NCBI RefSeq assembly: GCF_001921865.1
Contig: NZ_MSCT01000011.1
Location: 1 to 64,000 of the forward strand
DNA from: Pseudomonas chlororaphis
GTDB lineage: Bacteria; Pseudomonadota; Gammaproteobacteria; Pseudomonadales; Pseudomonadaceae
Direction of reading: 5' to 3'
Length of the DNA stretch: 64,000 bases
In this document: piece after piece, positions 17,913-26,560 of the stretch
Layout of the letters: each line of letters starts with the position of its first letter
Numbering within the stretch: the stretch's first letter is position 1
Notes under the pieces: model-generated
Databases searched by the model: none
Seen by the model: only the letters and a program-made list of their open reading frames with translations
What the model was told of the DNA's origin: nothing
Program-made: the position numbers and the translations under genes

Positions 17913-17928
17913 CGCCTGCCCCTGGGAA

Positions 17929-17995
17929 TCTGGACGCACGCCAATAACCTCAGGGGTTTCGCATAGGGTCTCGTTCGCTCCGCGAGATATTATGG
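17929..17995 (+). repeat. Copy B of a dispersed 67-bp intergenic element
   Basis: Gap-free partner of 3746-3812 (about 48 of 67 bases identical), lying 17 bp after the LysR gene stop and followed by a perfect hairpin at 18007-18025. No rightward gene follows it, which argues against a simple gene promoter. Confidence 0.6.
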
Positions 17996-18006
17996 CCGGC
18001 GCACAT

Positions 18007-18025
18007 TAGTGGCTCGGAGCCACTA
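18007..18025. terminator. Perfect hairpin between convergent genes, possible bidirectional terminator
   Basis: TAGTGGCT and AGCCACTA form an 8-bp perfect stem around CGG. It lies between the LysR stop and the sensor kinase stop. There is no T run, so termination strength is doubtful. Confidence 0.45.
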
Positions 18026-18089
18026 GCGCATCGGCTTTCGTATCCCTTTCGAGACCTGACGAACAGTGAGCACAGCCTGGTTTATCGTT

Positions 18090-21000
18090 TCAAGGAAGCG
18101 GTCCTTGGGCAGCGCCATCCAGCAACGCCAGCGCCGCCTCAACCCGCTCGACGAAGTGCCTGAGGGCCAAGACCATCGCGTCCTGGCCACGGCTTTCGGC
18201 CTGAGCCTCCAGTTCCTTGCTCAACCGTATCAACGATCGGGCCTTGCCCACGCTCAGCGAGCTGCGAATCCGATGCAGCAGGCGCGCCACTTCGCCAGCG
18301 TCGTAAGGTCGGGTCGCCGCCTTGAGCTCATCCAGGTCCTGGCGCAGGGTCTGGGTAAAGAGAGCCAGCATGCGCGGCGGCACCTGCAGCGGGTCCACAA
18401 CTGGCTCGGTGAAAGGCTCGACGACGGTCGCCAACGTCTCCCCAACCGGTGCCGGCACCGCCACGGCTTTCAGGCACAGGTACAGGCCGTCGATCGAGAT
18501 CGGTTTGCTCAGCCAACTGTTCATCCCCACCCGAATGCAGTGCTCGCCTTCCTCGCGCAGGGCATTGGCGGTCACACCGATGATCGGGATCCGCGAGTCG
18601 TCCCGGCGTACCGCTTCGGTCAGTTCGTAGCCATCCATGAGCGGCATGTTGACGTCCGTGAGGATCAGGTCGAACGTCTGTCGCTCCAGCGACAGCAGGG
18701 CTTCACGGCCGTTGCCGGCCAGGGCGACCTGACACCCGATATTTTCCAGCTGTTCACGCATCAAGGCCTGATTGACAGGATTGTCTTCGACCAGCAGCAC
18801 ACGCAGCCCCAGATCGTGACGCGGGCTCGCCTGTGCCTGTTCGGGCTCTGGCAGTTCCCCGGTCATGGCCAGCAACACGCCCCGCAGAACCGCCGCAAGG
18901 CTGTGCTGATTGACCAGCACATCCTTGCCGATGCGCTCGAGCAAGGCAAAATCATGCCGGGCGAACACGGTTGGCCCTCCCCATTGCAGATTCGCCCCGG
19001 CTTCGGGCATGACGTCCAACACCGCGTCGGGCTGTTCCAGGTCCAGGTCTTCCTGGATCGAAGTCCGGGCCCCGAAGTGTTCAAGCCAGGCACAGAGCGA
19101 ATCGGTCAGGTCGGGGAACGGGCTGCGGACCACGACCTTGCGTCCCGCCAGCCCGCTCAGCCGCCATGGCGCGTCTTGATCCCGGGCACGGGCCAGGCTC
19201 AGGCCAACGCTGAATTCACTGCCTTGGCCCACCTCGCTGCACACGTGCAAGGTTGCGCCCATCAGTTCGCACAGACTGGCGCAGATCGGCAAACCCAGCC
19301 CGGCCCCCGTGATGCTGTGGCGCTGGTTGTCGACCTGGTAGAACGGCTCGAACAAACGCCGCCGGGCAGCCTCTTCTATGCCGGGGCCGGAGTCGATCAC
19401 TCGCCACGACAACTGCACGCTATCGGCCTGCTGCGCAGCGACCGTAAGGTGAATTGCGACGTATCCCTTGTCGGTGAACTTGATGGCATTGCTCAGCAGG
19501 TTGCCGATGACCTGGCGCAGCCGGTGGCTGTCCCCGCTCAGTCGCGACGGAACCTGTGGATCGATGCAGGTGTAGAGCGCGAGCCCCTTGTTCGCCGCAC
19601 GCTCGCAAAACCCTCGTACCAGTTCCTCCAGCATGTGCAGGGGGTTGAAGTCCATGAGCTGGATCTGCAATTGGCCGGACTCGATCTTTGACATGTCCAG
19701 CACGTCGTTGATCACGTGTAGCAACAGGTCCGAGGAATGATCGATGGTCAGCAGGTAGGCCCGTTGTTGCGGCGTCAGTTCGGTCAACCCCAACAGTTCC
19801 AGGGTGCCCAGCACCCCGTAGAGAGGCGTTCTGATTTCATGGCTGACCGTGGCGACAAAACGGCTTTTTTCGGCGCTGGCCGCGTCCGCGACCTGACGTC
19901 CCAGCACCAGCGTGGCAGCCGCCGCGCGGTGCTCGGTCACATCGGTGAACGTACAGAGCAGGACCTCTTCGTGCTGATACACAGTAGGGGCGTAGCGCAC
20001 ATGGAAGGCCCGCTCGCCGATCATCAGGCAGCCCTCGCCGGTCAACGGCTGGTCGCCGTCGAACATCAACCAGTCGCTCATCAGCGTGGTGATGGGCTGC
20101 TCCTGTTCCAGCCAGTCACTGAACAGACTGTTACAGGTCACCTGCTCATGCCCCTTGAGTACACAGAGCGCCAGGGGCACGGTTTGCAGGAGCGAATGGT
20201 TGAAGTCATGGTTGCTGCGCAACTCGCTGTAGTGGCTGCGCGCGGGCAGGACGATCCGTCGCCGGTACCAGCTGGCGATTCCCCAGCCGCTGAATATGCA
20301 AGCCGCCAGCAACCCGGCGAGGCTCAGCAGTTGCCATCTGGCATGTTCGACCAGGCGCATGAAGCTGATGCGATACAGTGCCTGCCAAGCGCCCACCGGA
20401 CCTGCGCTGCGCTTGATGACCAGGCCCGAACTCGTCAGGTGAAAGCCGTTTTCATAGGTAAAAATACCTCCGCCCGCCGAGCCCAGCACGAAGGTGCCGT
20501 CAGGGGCCACCAAGTCGATCGAGTCGAACGTCACCGAATCGAACATCTCCTGGTCGATTCGAACAGCGATTTCGTCGGGCTCGCGCAGGTCCACCAGGGT
20601 GGCGGCCACCAGTTCCCCCGGAAGGCGCTCCGACCAGCGTCCGGTATTGGCCCTGGGCACCGAGACATAAGCCAGCAACTGTTCGTCGCCAGTCTCGGTG
20701 TAGCGCTCGGCCGGCGCCCAGTGCACCAGCAGATCGTAGTGCTGCGGCGGCTGTCTCTCGATGGTGCGCTTGATCCGTTGCAGAACCGGCACGACATCGC
20801 CTTGCACGATGCTTTCGCGCGACGGCTCGGGGTCGATCGAGGGCAAGGCGATGTCGATGTGGCGATCCGGGTCGAGCAGGAACATCTGTGGCGCCAGAAA
20901 CGACGAACCGCTCCAGAAGTCGCTATAGACATTGGCCAGGCCAATGCCCAGCGCCAGGGAGTGGCCCAGAGGGTCGGGACCTTCCTGGGAACGGGGCATG

Positions 21001-21350
21001 ACAATGGAGAACGTCGTGGAATATTGCGAGGCCTGGCCGGTATAGATCAGGGCCTCGCCGTCCACGCTTTTGCTCAACTCGGGCTTGGCGAGCTGGACCA
21101 GGGGGTTGTATTCGGGGGCGACACTGGCGTTGATCGCCCGCAGCAGGAAAATTTCGTGGTCATAGGCACGGCCGACGAAGCCCAGGAAATGGTAATTGGC
21201 CTTGACCCATTCGCCACGAAAGACCTTGTAGCTGACCCAGTACCCGGCCACCACGAAAAACACGCACAGCAGCAAGGACAGGATCAGGCCGAAGTGCAAG
21301 CGCAAGGACACCCTGGCCAGGCGGCCAACCTTCGACTGATTAATGGGCAT
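18090..21350 (-). CDS. Hybrid sensor histidine kinase (RcsC-like: HisKA, HATPase, receiver, HPt)
   Basis: A 1086-residue membrane kinase. A TM helix lies at about 19-41, a large periplasmic sensor domain at about 42-335, and a second TM near 338-360. A PAS-like stretch follows. HisKA has His504 in SHEIRTP. The ATPase domain has NLLSNAIKFTDKG, DSGPGIEE and GAGLGLPICASL. A degenerate receiver-like segment lies at about 735-835, then a true receiver (Asp899 in LTDVNMPLMDG) and a C-terminal HPt with His1026 in LLHRIRSSLS. It would relay phosphate to a separate regulator such as the LuxR-type protein at 63013. In the uninterrupted chromosome it was divergent from the EAL gene now at 58424. Confidence 0.92.
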   Translation of the reverse strand: MPINQSKVGRLARVSLRLHFGLILSLLLCVFFVVAGYWVSYKVFRGEWVKANYHFLGFVGRAYDHEIFLLRAINASVAPEYNPLVQLAKPELSKSVDGEALIYTGQASQYSTTFSIVMPRSQEGPDPLGHSLALGIGLANVYSDFWSGSSFLAPQMFLLDPDRHIDIALPSIDPEPSRESIVQGDVVPVLQRIKRTIERQPPQHYDLLVHWAPAERYTETGDEQLLAYVSVPRANTGRWSERLPGELVAATLVDLREPDEIAVRIDQEMFDSVTFDSIDLVAPDGTFVLGSAGGGIFTYENGFHLTSSGLVIKRSAGPVGAWQALYRISFMRLVEHARWQLLSLAGLLAACIFSGWGIASWYRRRIVLPARSHYSELRSNHDFNHSLLQTVPLALCVLKGHEQVTCNSLFSDWLEQEQPITTLMSDWLMFDGDQPLTGEGCLMIGERAFHVRYAPTVYQHEEVLLCTFTDVTEHRAAAATLVLGRQVADAASAEKSRFVATVSHEIRTPLYGVLGTLELLGLTELTPQQRAYLLTIDHSSDLLLHVINDVLDMSKIESGQLQIQLMDFNPLHMLEELVRGFCERAANKGLALYTCIDPQVPSRLSGDSHRLRQVIGNLLSNAIKFTDKGYVAIHLTVAAQQADSVQLSWRVIDSGPGIEEAARRRLFEPFYQVDNQRHSITGAGLGLPICASLCELMGATLHVCSEVGQGSEFSVGLSLARARDQDAPWRLSGLAGRKVVVRSPFPDLTDSLCAWLEHFGARTSIQEDLDLEQPDAVLDVMPEAGANLQWGGPTVFARHDFALLERIGKDVLVNQHSLAAVLRGVLLAMTGELPEPEQAQASPRHDLGLRVLLVEDNPVNQALMREQLENIGCQVALAGNGREALLSLERQTFDLILTDVNMPLMDGYELTEAVRRDDSRIPIIGVTANALREEGEHCIRVGMNSWLSKPISIDGLYLCLKAVAVPAPVGETLATVVEPFTEPVVDPLQVPPRMLALFTQTLRQDLDELKAATRPYDAGEVARLLHRIRSSLSVGKARSLIRLSKELEAQAESRGQDAMVLALRHFVERVEAALALLDGAAQGPLP

Positions 21351-21520
21351 GGGGCCCGCGGGCGCTTGCAGCCGTGATCAATAGGCGACTCATCATCAAT
21401 ACCTGTCCTGACGGGCTCATTGCCGTTGAATGGCGAAAAATCTTAACACGTCAGATAAGTCCTACATGGCGCTTCGACACTGCTGATCCCCCCGCCGCCG
21501 ACCGACGCTTCACTGTATGC
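21351..21520. other. Left half of the host intergenic region split by the prophage
   Basis: 170 bp between the sensor kinase start and the prophage left end. Together with 58398-58423 it formed an intergenic region of about 196 bp between two divergent signalling genes, so promoters for both directions should lie here. No specific box is called. Confidence 0.6.
21515..21520. repeat. Target-site duplication GTATGC, left copy
   Basis: GTATGC directly before the prophage TG end matches GTATGC directly after the prophage CA end at 58392-58397. A 5-6 bp duplication is expected for replicative transposition by Mu-like phages. Confidence 0.85.
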
Positions 21521-21530
21521 TGTTTAGGAC

Positions 21531-21563
21531 TGAGATAAATACAGGGGTAGGTGTGAGGTAAAC
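21531..21563 (+). promoter_or_regulatory. Candidate transposase-binding repeats at the left end
   Basis: TGAGATAAAT at 21531-21540 and TGAGGTAAAC at 21554-21563 are direct repeats 23 bp apart. GAGATAAAT recurs inverted near the right end (58349-58357 on the minus strand). Terminal repeats of this kind bind MuA-type transposases; binding here is inferred. Confidence 0.5.
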
Positions 21564-21640
21564 CCGAGACATTCCGGGATTAGACGGTACAGAGTGGTAT
21601 GGGATCTGTAATTGAGTTGCAGTAGGTGCAATTAGATTTA

Positions 21641-21668
21641 GCCCCGGCCAGTGCCTGGTGATCGGGGC
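21641..21668 (-). terminator. Hairpin after the leftward early operon
   Basis: GCCCCG and CGGGGC pair across a 16-base loop that contains a further CCAG/CTGG pair. On the minus strand it is followed by TAAATCTAATT. It lies just past the Mor gene, the last early gene. Confidence 0.5.
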
Positions 21669-21704
21669 GGTGGGTGAAAGGATAGTGCTCTTTTCTGCTG
21701 AGGC

Positions 21705-22076
21705 CTACTCTTCGTCATCCTCGTTATGGGACGCGAATAAGTCACCCTGGTCACGAGCAATTATTGCCAGCCGCATCCTTTTAACAACCTTGTAAACGAA
21801 CGCCAAGGAGAGATTGTACTTCCTGGCCAGCTCTCGCTGGTTACGTCCCGTGCATTCATCAAAGAGTTGCTGATGCAACTTCGAGGCTTGCAAATGGATG
21901 CCTTTGGGCATGTAGAGATTCTGCCCACCCCACACAGTAGCCATCAGCATGGCAACTTCGTTGCCGTGAGCCTCAGCGAGTTCAGGACCGACACCCAGGG
22001 TTTCCTTGGCGGACTGAGCTACATGGTCGGCCAGGGTCTGAAGAAGCTCACCTGCCGTGCTGCTTGGCTCTTTCAT
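21705..22076 (-). CDS. mor: Mor-family middle/late transcription activator
   Basis: A 123-residue protein of the Mor/C family. WGGQNLYMPKG and the HTH RNQRELARKYNLSLAFVYKVVKRMR are the family marks. In Mu, Mor activates the middle promoter and its relative C activates four late promoters; both bind dyad DNA as dimers. Here it is the last gene of the early operon and overlaps gemA by 4 bp. No second Mor/C gene is visible in the prophage, so this protein is the natural candidate to act on the four 21-bp late elements. Confidence 0.88.
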   Translation of the reverse strand: MKEPSSTAGELLQTLADHVAQSAKETLGVGPELAEAHGNEVAMLMATVWGGQNLYMPKGIHLQASKLHQQLFDECTGRNQRELARKYNLSLAFVYKVVKRMRLAIIARDQGDLFASHNEDDEE

Positions 22077-22525
22077 ATGGCCTCCTTATTGGTCACGCGG
22101 TGTTGCCACTGTTTCAGGTTTTCGATCACTCGACTTGCCTGGCGGACGCTGAGCCACTGCAGAGCAGACACCTTGGTCATGCTCTTTACGAAGCTGGCTA
22201 GGGCCGCCTCGGACGGATCGCGAACGGCGCCCAGGTCGTGCAGTGCGAGCCACAGCGAACGGATCTTCTTCGACTGCTCGTCGTTGGCCTGGGGCCGCTT
22301 GCCAGCCTTGTTTGGACGAGGTTTAAAGCCCTTCTGCTTGAGCTGTTCCAAAACCCTCAGCAGGTTTGGAACGCTCAAGTCAGCGGAGGACGTCGCACCG
22401 CCCAACTCCGTCATTCCAGCCAGCATCAGGCGGTACGTATCGTCGTCCATACGCAGCTCACGCCGCGCGACATGGATCATCTTGATGTACCGCAATCGGG
22501 TAGGGTCGGTAGGCGTAGCACTCAC
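22073..22525 (-). CDS. gemA: GemA-like regulatory protein (Mu gp16 family)
   Basis: A 150-residue phage protein with the family pattern RYIKMIHVARRELRMDDDTYR...LAGMTE near the N-terminus and KKIRSLWLALHDLGAVRDPSE in the middle. GemA in Mu modulates host gene expression and DNA supercoiling; its mechanism is poorly known. It sits between Mor and an uncharacterised gene in the early operon, as in many Mu-like phages. Confidence 0.85.
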   Translation of the reverse strand: MSATPTDPTRLRYIKMIHVARRELRMDDDTYRLMLAGMTELGGATSSADLSVPNLLRVLEQLKQKGFKPRPNKAGKRPQANDEQSKKIRSLWLALHDLGAVRDPSEAALASFVKSMTKVSALQWLSVRQASRVIENLKQWQHRVTNKEAI

Positions 22526-22527
22526 AA

Positions 22528-23160
22528 TCAGTCCTCCCGCTCTTCCACAACAGTCCAGGCGTCTGGGTCAAGAGGTGTTCGTCCGTAGGCGCTTAGCAGC
22601 TCACCGTTATCACCGCGGTGAGCCCACCCGATGCAGCTATCGTCGTTGTAGTACTTCAGTTTTACAGTGGAGCCGTATGGATACTCGATAGCGGCCTGCC
22701 GAGTGCGCGAGATTTCGCTCATGTCACACCCCTCCGGCGTGATTCGCCACTTGCTGTCTAGACCACCAGTCGCCTGGGGATCTAGGCGCTCAATACTGAA
22801 GGGGTAGCCGGCAAAGATCTTTTCAGCAACGAGCTTGACCGCACAGCGCTCTTGCAGGGAGTACGCACGTGGACCCTGTACGAATCCAGCACAGTAGTTG
22901 CCACCAATAAGGGAGACAGGAACATCAATAGGTGTCAGGGGTTTAACGGAGCGCACTGTTGACTCCACACGCCCAGGATGTCCATCAAGCAGAAACTCGA
23001 CAACACCGCCGCTCTTGAGACCGATGAGATTTGTAACCTCTATCCCGAGCCAAGTGTGGTTGTGCTCTGGCCAGCTCCTGGTGACCTTGCCGTGTTCGTC
23101 GACAGCCCAATACTGAAAGCCTTGGCGTCGGTCATGAAATTCGATCAGTGTCTTGCGCAT
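22528..23160 (-). CDS. Hypothetical early phage protein
   Basis: A 210-residue protein starting at the ATG at 23160, behind GGAGGGTTGAC on the minus strand. I do not recognise a family. It is soluble-looking, with two parts: an N-terminal half rich in aromatic and charged residues, and a C-terminal part rich in Tyr and Asp (LKYYNDDSCIGWAHRGDNGELL). It follows the DUF2528 gene in the early operon, with its start just beyond that gene's stop. Confidence 0.7.
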   Translation of the reverse strand: MRKTLIEFHDRRQGFQYWAVDEHGKVTRSWPEHNHTWLGIEVTNLIGLKSGGVVEFLLDGHPGRVESTVRSVKPLTPIDVPVSLIGGNYCAGFVQGPRAYSLQERCAVKLVAEKIFAGYPFSIERLDPQATGGLDSKWRITPEGCDMSEISRTRQAAIEYPYGSTVKLKYYNDDSCIGWAHRGDNGELLSAYGRTPLDPDAWTVVEERED

Positions 23161-23161
23161 G

Positions 23162-23551
23162 TCAACCCTCCTGGAACTCAAGATCGAGATCGACTTCAAC
23201 TTCAGCACTGACCAGGCGAATACCGCACCACCCAAATGGCTCATTGCCCTCAGTTCCGCCCCAGCCCTCTTGGTTGTGCAGGTTGTCACGGGTCCAATAC
23301 CCTGCAGCCTCAGTGGTGTTACAGATGCCGCCACCAAACTCCAGAAAGGCATAGACCAGCTGCTTAGCTGCCATCTTGATAACCGCCATGACAACATCTT
23401 GATTGGCATCATCAAGGCGATATTCTGAGTCCGACCAGTACTCATTAATCAGCGTGGCACGCTCAACAGTGAGCTGGTCATGGTCGACCTCAAGGGTGAT
23501 TTCCCATTCTTTCCAAGTGTCTTTCAGCGTGTACTTCTTGAGGTTCGTCAT
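23162..23551 (-). CDS. DUF2528 family phage protein
   Basis: A 129-residue protein with the DUF2528 pattern: LKKYTLKDTWKEWEITLEVD, then INEYWSDSEYRL and DVVMAVIKMAAKQLV. This family occurs in early regions of Mu-like phages of Pseudomonas; function unknown. The C-terminus is very acidic. It lies directly after the DUF3164 gene. Confidence 0.75.
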   Translation of the reverse strand: MTNLKKYTLKDTWKEWEITLEVDHDQLTVERATLINEYWSDSEYRLDDANQDVVMAVIKMAAKQLVYAFLEFGGGICNTTEAAGYWTRDNLHNQEGWGGTEGNEPFGWCGIRLVSAEVEVDLDLEFQEG

Positions 23552-23552
23552 A

Positions 23553-24170
23553 TCACACCGCCGCTAGGTCAAGAGGAATGGCCCGGTACTCGTCAGTACC
23601 ATTCACCCGCTCGTAAACGCGGACATACACGGCACTGCCAGATACCAGGATCGAGTCCTTCACAGCCTTCATCGCTGCTTTCCAGGTGTCGTCATCGATC
23701 TCCAAACGCAACAGGTCCAGCACATCGGCGGTTCGGATCTGGCCTTTATTATTTGGGCTGAAGGTACGATCTACGATGGCCAGCAAATGGTTGTCCGCAC
23801 CCTTGCTCCAGGTCTTGATGCAGTCGTACACCATGACCTTGGCCACTTCCATTTCCTCGGTGAAGGTCAGCCGGTCTGCGTGCGAACGCACTACCTTGTA
23901 CTTGCCGTCATAGGTGGAGATGGTCACGTTGCCTTTTTTGCCGCCCATCTGAACGCCATAGCGCTCACCGGCAATGCTGATCAGATCGGCGATGTCACCG
24001 AGCGATTTTTTCTTGAAGTTCTTCAGCTCCAGGTGCAGCTTTTTGGCCGCTTCAGCAAGCTCGCCTGCTACCTGGTCGCGCAGCTTGTCCTGCTCGCGCA
24101 CCTGGTCAACTGGCACCAGGTGGCCGATGGCATTGCGGACAAAGCCTTCTGGAATATTGATATCAGACAT
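23553..24170 (-). CDS. DUF3164 family phage protein
   Basis: A 205-residue protein. I start it at the ATG at 24170 because AAGGAAG lies in place before it and the start overlaps the previous stop by 8 bp; this gives MSDINIPEGFVRNAIGHLVP, typical of DUF3164. DKLRDQVAGELAEAAKKLHLELKNFK is a helical segment and GKYKVVRSHADR a conserved core. DUF3164 is common beside Mu-like transposase genes; function unknown, DNA transactions suspected. Confidence 0.8.
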   Translation of the reverse strand: MSDINIPEGFVRNAIGHLVPVDQVREQDKLRDQVAGELAEAAKKLHLELKNFKKKSLGDIADLISIAGERYGVQMGGKKGNVTISTYDGKYKVVRSHADRLTFTEEMEVAKVMVYDCIKTWSKGADNHLLAIVDRTFSPNNKGQIRTADVLDLLRLEIDDDTWKAAMKAVKDSILVSGSAVYVRVYERVNGTDEYRAIPLDLAAV

Positions 24171-24780
24171 GGGGTTCTTCCTTTTGGGTGCTTGCTGCAG
24201 CGCGGTCGAGTCGGTCAATTTCAGCGAGGATCAAGGCGCCGGCCTTGACCAGGTTGCGACGTTGGTCGCGTGGCCTCCAGGTCACTGCCATCCACGGCCA
24301 TGACTCGGGAACGATGCGCATGGCGCCCTCGGTTTCAGTGGCTTGGACGAATGCCTCGGTGGCATAACAAGCCGCTGCAATAGCCAGGTCACCGTCAACG
24401 TATTCCACATCTTGCTCGGGATAAAAGCAGTGAATCTGAATCTGGCGGATACGCTCGGCCAGTACGCTCTGCAGTGACGCCGGGGCGGTTTTCGCGTACT
24501 CCGTTGCGTTGAATGCCGCTTGGTCCGCAGCGATCAGGCGGTAGATGTCACGAATGTCACCAGCGTTGTCATACACACCGTCAAACACCTGATCGGCGAT
24601 CCAGGTAAGCAGGTGTTCATTGATCTCAGCAGGCATGCCGCCAACCGATAGGCCATAACGATCAATGTGTTTGAGCAGCAAGGAAACGTGCTGCATTGCT
24701 TCTTGCCAGAACAGGGCTGGCGTCTCAGAGGCGACAGCCGTCCGCAGTGTGTCGATTGAGGTTTTAAGAGCCTGATTCAT
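24163..24780 (-). CDS. Hypothetical early phage protein
   Basis: A 205-residue, mostly helical protein. The C-terminal stretch WPWMAVTWRPRDQRRNLVKAG followed by ALILAEIDRLDR is a motif I have seen in many Pseudomonas phage proteins of unknown role. It overlaps the downstream DUF3164 start and is next to a coiled-coil gene upstream, so it is within the early operon. Confidence 0.75.
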   Translation of the reverse strand: MNQALKTSIDTLRTAVASETPALFWQEAMQHVSLLLKHIDRYGLSVGGMPAEINEHLLTWIADQVFDGVYDNAGDIRDIYRLIAADQAAFNATEYAKTAPASLQSVLAERIRQIQIHCFYPEQDVEYVDGDLAIAAACYATEAFVQATETEGAMRIVPESWPWMAVTWRPRDQRRNLVKAGALILAEIDRLDRAAASTQKEEPHV

Positions 24781-25064
24781 CAGTGAACCTGCCTTGCAGC
24801 GTGAGCTGCCATCTGCTGTTGGTAGTAGTCACCGAGCCGCTGCATCTCGCTATAGATGTCGCTGTAGTTACCAGCGAGCTGCAGCTTGGCGAGCCTTACC
24901 AAGGTCGTGTTGAGGGAGTGGACCTGCTCTTTCAGCTCGATGATTTTCAGGTCTTTACTGAACAGCTCGTCGTTGGCCCGTTTCAGCTCAGCTCGAACTT
25001 GTTGCTCGCTGAGCAGGTCCGGGTTGCAGAGGGTCGAACATGCATGAACGATGACTTCACTCAT
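24780..25064 (-). CDS. Small coiled-coil-like early phage protein
   Basis: A 94-residue protein. Residues about 20-60 (QQVRAELKRANDELFSKDLK onward) look like a coiled coil. No family recognised. It overlaps the neighbouring genes at both ends, in line with a compact early operon. Confidence 0.65.
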   Translation of the reverse strand: MSEVIVHACSTLCNPDLLSEQQVRAELKRANDELFSKDLKIIELKEQVHSLNTTLVRLAKLQLAGNYSDIYSEMQRLGDYYQQQMAAHAARQVH

Positions 25065-25377
25065 GGTCCTGCTCCTTCACCAAGCTGTACCAGGCGACAT
25101 CAACGCCCCGGATCGTCACGGTGTGGCATGTGAGCCGCCCGCTGGATGAGCTGCGCAGGCGCCGCAGCTCATGCCCAAACCGCCGCAAAAGCAGGTCGAC
25201 GCTGGGCTGTTCGATGAAGATCTTGTTGTCCACAAACACCAGGTGTTTGATCGCGATGCCGGCCCCGCGAATATCGCGGGTCAGGTCGTTGAAGGCAGCC
25301 AGCTTCGTGGGGAAGTCATCGGCCAAGATACTTGGCGGCATCGCCACTTGAACCCCTATCAGGTACAGAGCGGCCAT
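25057..25377 (-). CDS. Hypothetical early phage protein
   Basis: A 106-residue protein directly after the MuB-like gene and overlapping the coiled-coil gene by 8 bp. The central part is basic (LLRRFGHELRRLRSSSSGRL). No family recognised; it might bind nucleic acid, but that is only suggested by composition. Confidence 0.6.
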   Translation of the reverse strand: MAALYLIGVQVAMPPSILADDFPTKLAAFNDLTRDIRGAGIAIKHLVFVDNKIFIEQPSVDLLLRRFGHELRRLRSSSSGRLTCHTVTIRGVDVAWYSLVKEQDHE

Positions 25378-25378
25378 A

Positions 25379-26560
25379 TCACACCCCCTTTACAACTTCG
25401 GCGGTGATCATCGGCGCACCCAGCTGTGCAGCCAGATTCATAGCCGCGATCACCAGGTTGCCGATGGCCAGCGGGTACAGCGAAGAAGTAGCCTCATCTC
25501 CCCCGCGCTTACTTGGCTGAGACAGACGTTCAGTAATCGCCTGGATACCGCTGGCGTCGATGACCTCGCCAAGTGCCTTGCCTGCCCGCTCGAAACGAAA
25601 CTTCAGGAACTCCCCCAGGCGCTCACCTTCAATTGGCTCCAGGGTGACCCGCTCGCAACGCTGTACGACCTCACGCACTTCGGCGTTGCGTGAGCTGAGT
25701 TTCACATTCAGTTCGGGCTGGCCGATCATGATGATGCTGACAAGCTTGGTGAAGCCGACTTCCAGTTCAAGAACACGCTTGAGGTGTTTGAGCGTCGAGA
25801 TCGGCAGGCTGTGCGCTTCTTCGATAACCAGGCAATGGCGGTAGCCGGCCGCATGCGATTCTTTCAGCGCCTTGTGCAGTTGTGCGAAACGCGCTTCGGG
25901 GCTGCTCTTGGGCTTTGCCAGCGGCGCGACCGCAGCCATCATCGACTCGGCAATGTGAGTACTTTTCAGGGCCTTGCCCTTTGTTTCGCTGTCCTCGGAT
26001 GCCAGAACATAGGGTTCGATGATGATCACCTGGTCACCGCCTTCGGCGATGCGGTTCACCAGGTCGCGGCGCAATGTGCTTTTACCTGCTCCCGATTCAC
26101 CCACGACAGCGAGGAACCCACCGTGCCGTGCCGTCTGATACATGACCTCGCGGACATAGCGAATGTCAGGGCTGACCCACATATCCTGAACGCATTGCAG
26201 TTCGTCAAAGGGATCACGGAACAGGCTGAAAGCCTTACGGGTATTTGGCTGTAGGGTCTGTTTTGGCAGTAACATAGGTTCGTCCTCCCCGGACGGCTCT
26301 TCATTAAGGGCCGGATCTGCCGTGTTGGCGCACGGCAGGTCCACTTCTTCAAAGGCGTTGGCGATATCGGCATCGTTGGCGCCGGCTTCGCTCAGGAACA
26401 CACGAATGCGCCCCTGCAGTTCGTCGCTGTCCAGGCTGCGCGGCCATTGACCGTGGTTCAGCAACTGGGCAACTGTGGCTTCACTGAGACTTAGCGACTC
26501 GGCCAAGGCCGCCTGAGGACGGCCGACCCCCTGTAAAACTTGCTTCAGCTTCAACATCAC
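25379..26560 (-). CDS. MuB-like transposition ATPase (AAA/ExeA-type)
   Basis: A 393-residue AAA ATPase. The Walker A is GESGAGKSTL with Lys160; Walker B is HCLVIEEAH. The N-terminal 30 residues resemble an HTH (AALAESLSLSEATVAQLLNHG), as in MuB. MuB proteins bind target DNA with ATP and deliver it to the transposase while protecting the phage's own DNA. Start and the transposase stop overlap in ATGA, so the two are coupled. Confidence 0.9.
   Translation of the reverse strand: MMLKLKQVLQGVGRPQAALAESLSLSEATVAQLLNHGQWPRSLDSDELQGRIRVFLSEAGANDADIANAFEEVDLPCANTADPALNEEPSGEDEPMLLPKQTLQPNTRKAFSLFRDPFDELQCVQDMWVSPDIRYVREVMYQTARHGGFLAVVGESGAGKSTLRRDLVNRIAEGGDQVIIIEPYVLASEDSETKGKALKSTHIAESMMAAVAPLAKPKSSPEARFAQLHKALKESHAAGYRHCLVIEEAHSLPISTLKHLKRVLELEVGFTKLVSIIMIGQPELNVKLSSRNAEVREVVQRCERVTLEPIEGERLGEFLKFRFERAGKALGEVIDASGIQAITERLSQPSKRGGDEATSSLYPLAIGNLVIAAMNLAAQLGAPMITAEVVKGV

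Noticed and set aside
18066..21377. Two long plus-strand frames over the sensor kinase
   Set aside because: Antisense of a complete hybrid kinase with conserved His, Asp and HPt residues.
21470..21530. Integration at a tRNA or a site-specific att core
   Set aside because: No tRNA is present; TG...CA ends, short duplication and a DDE transposase show transposition instead.
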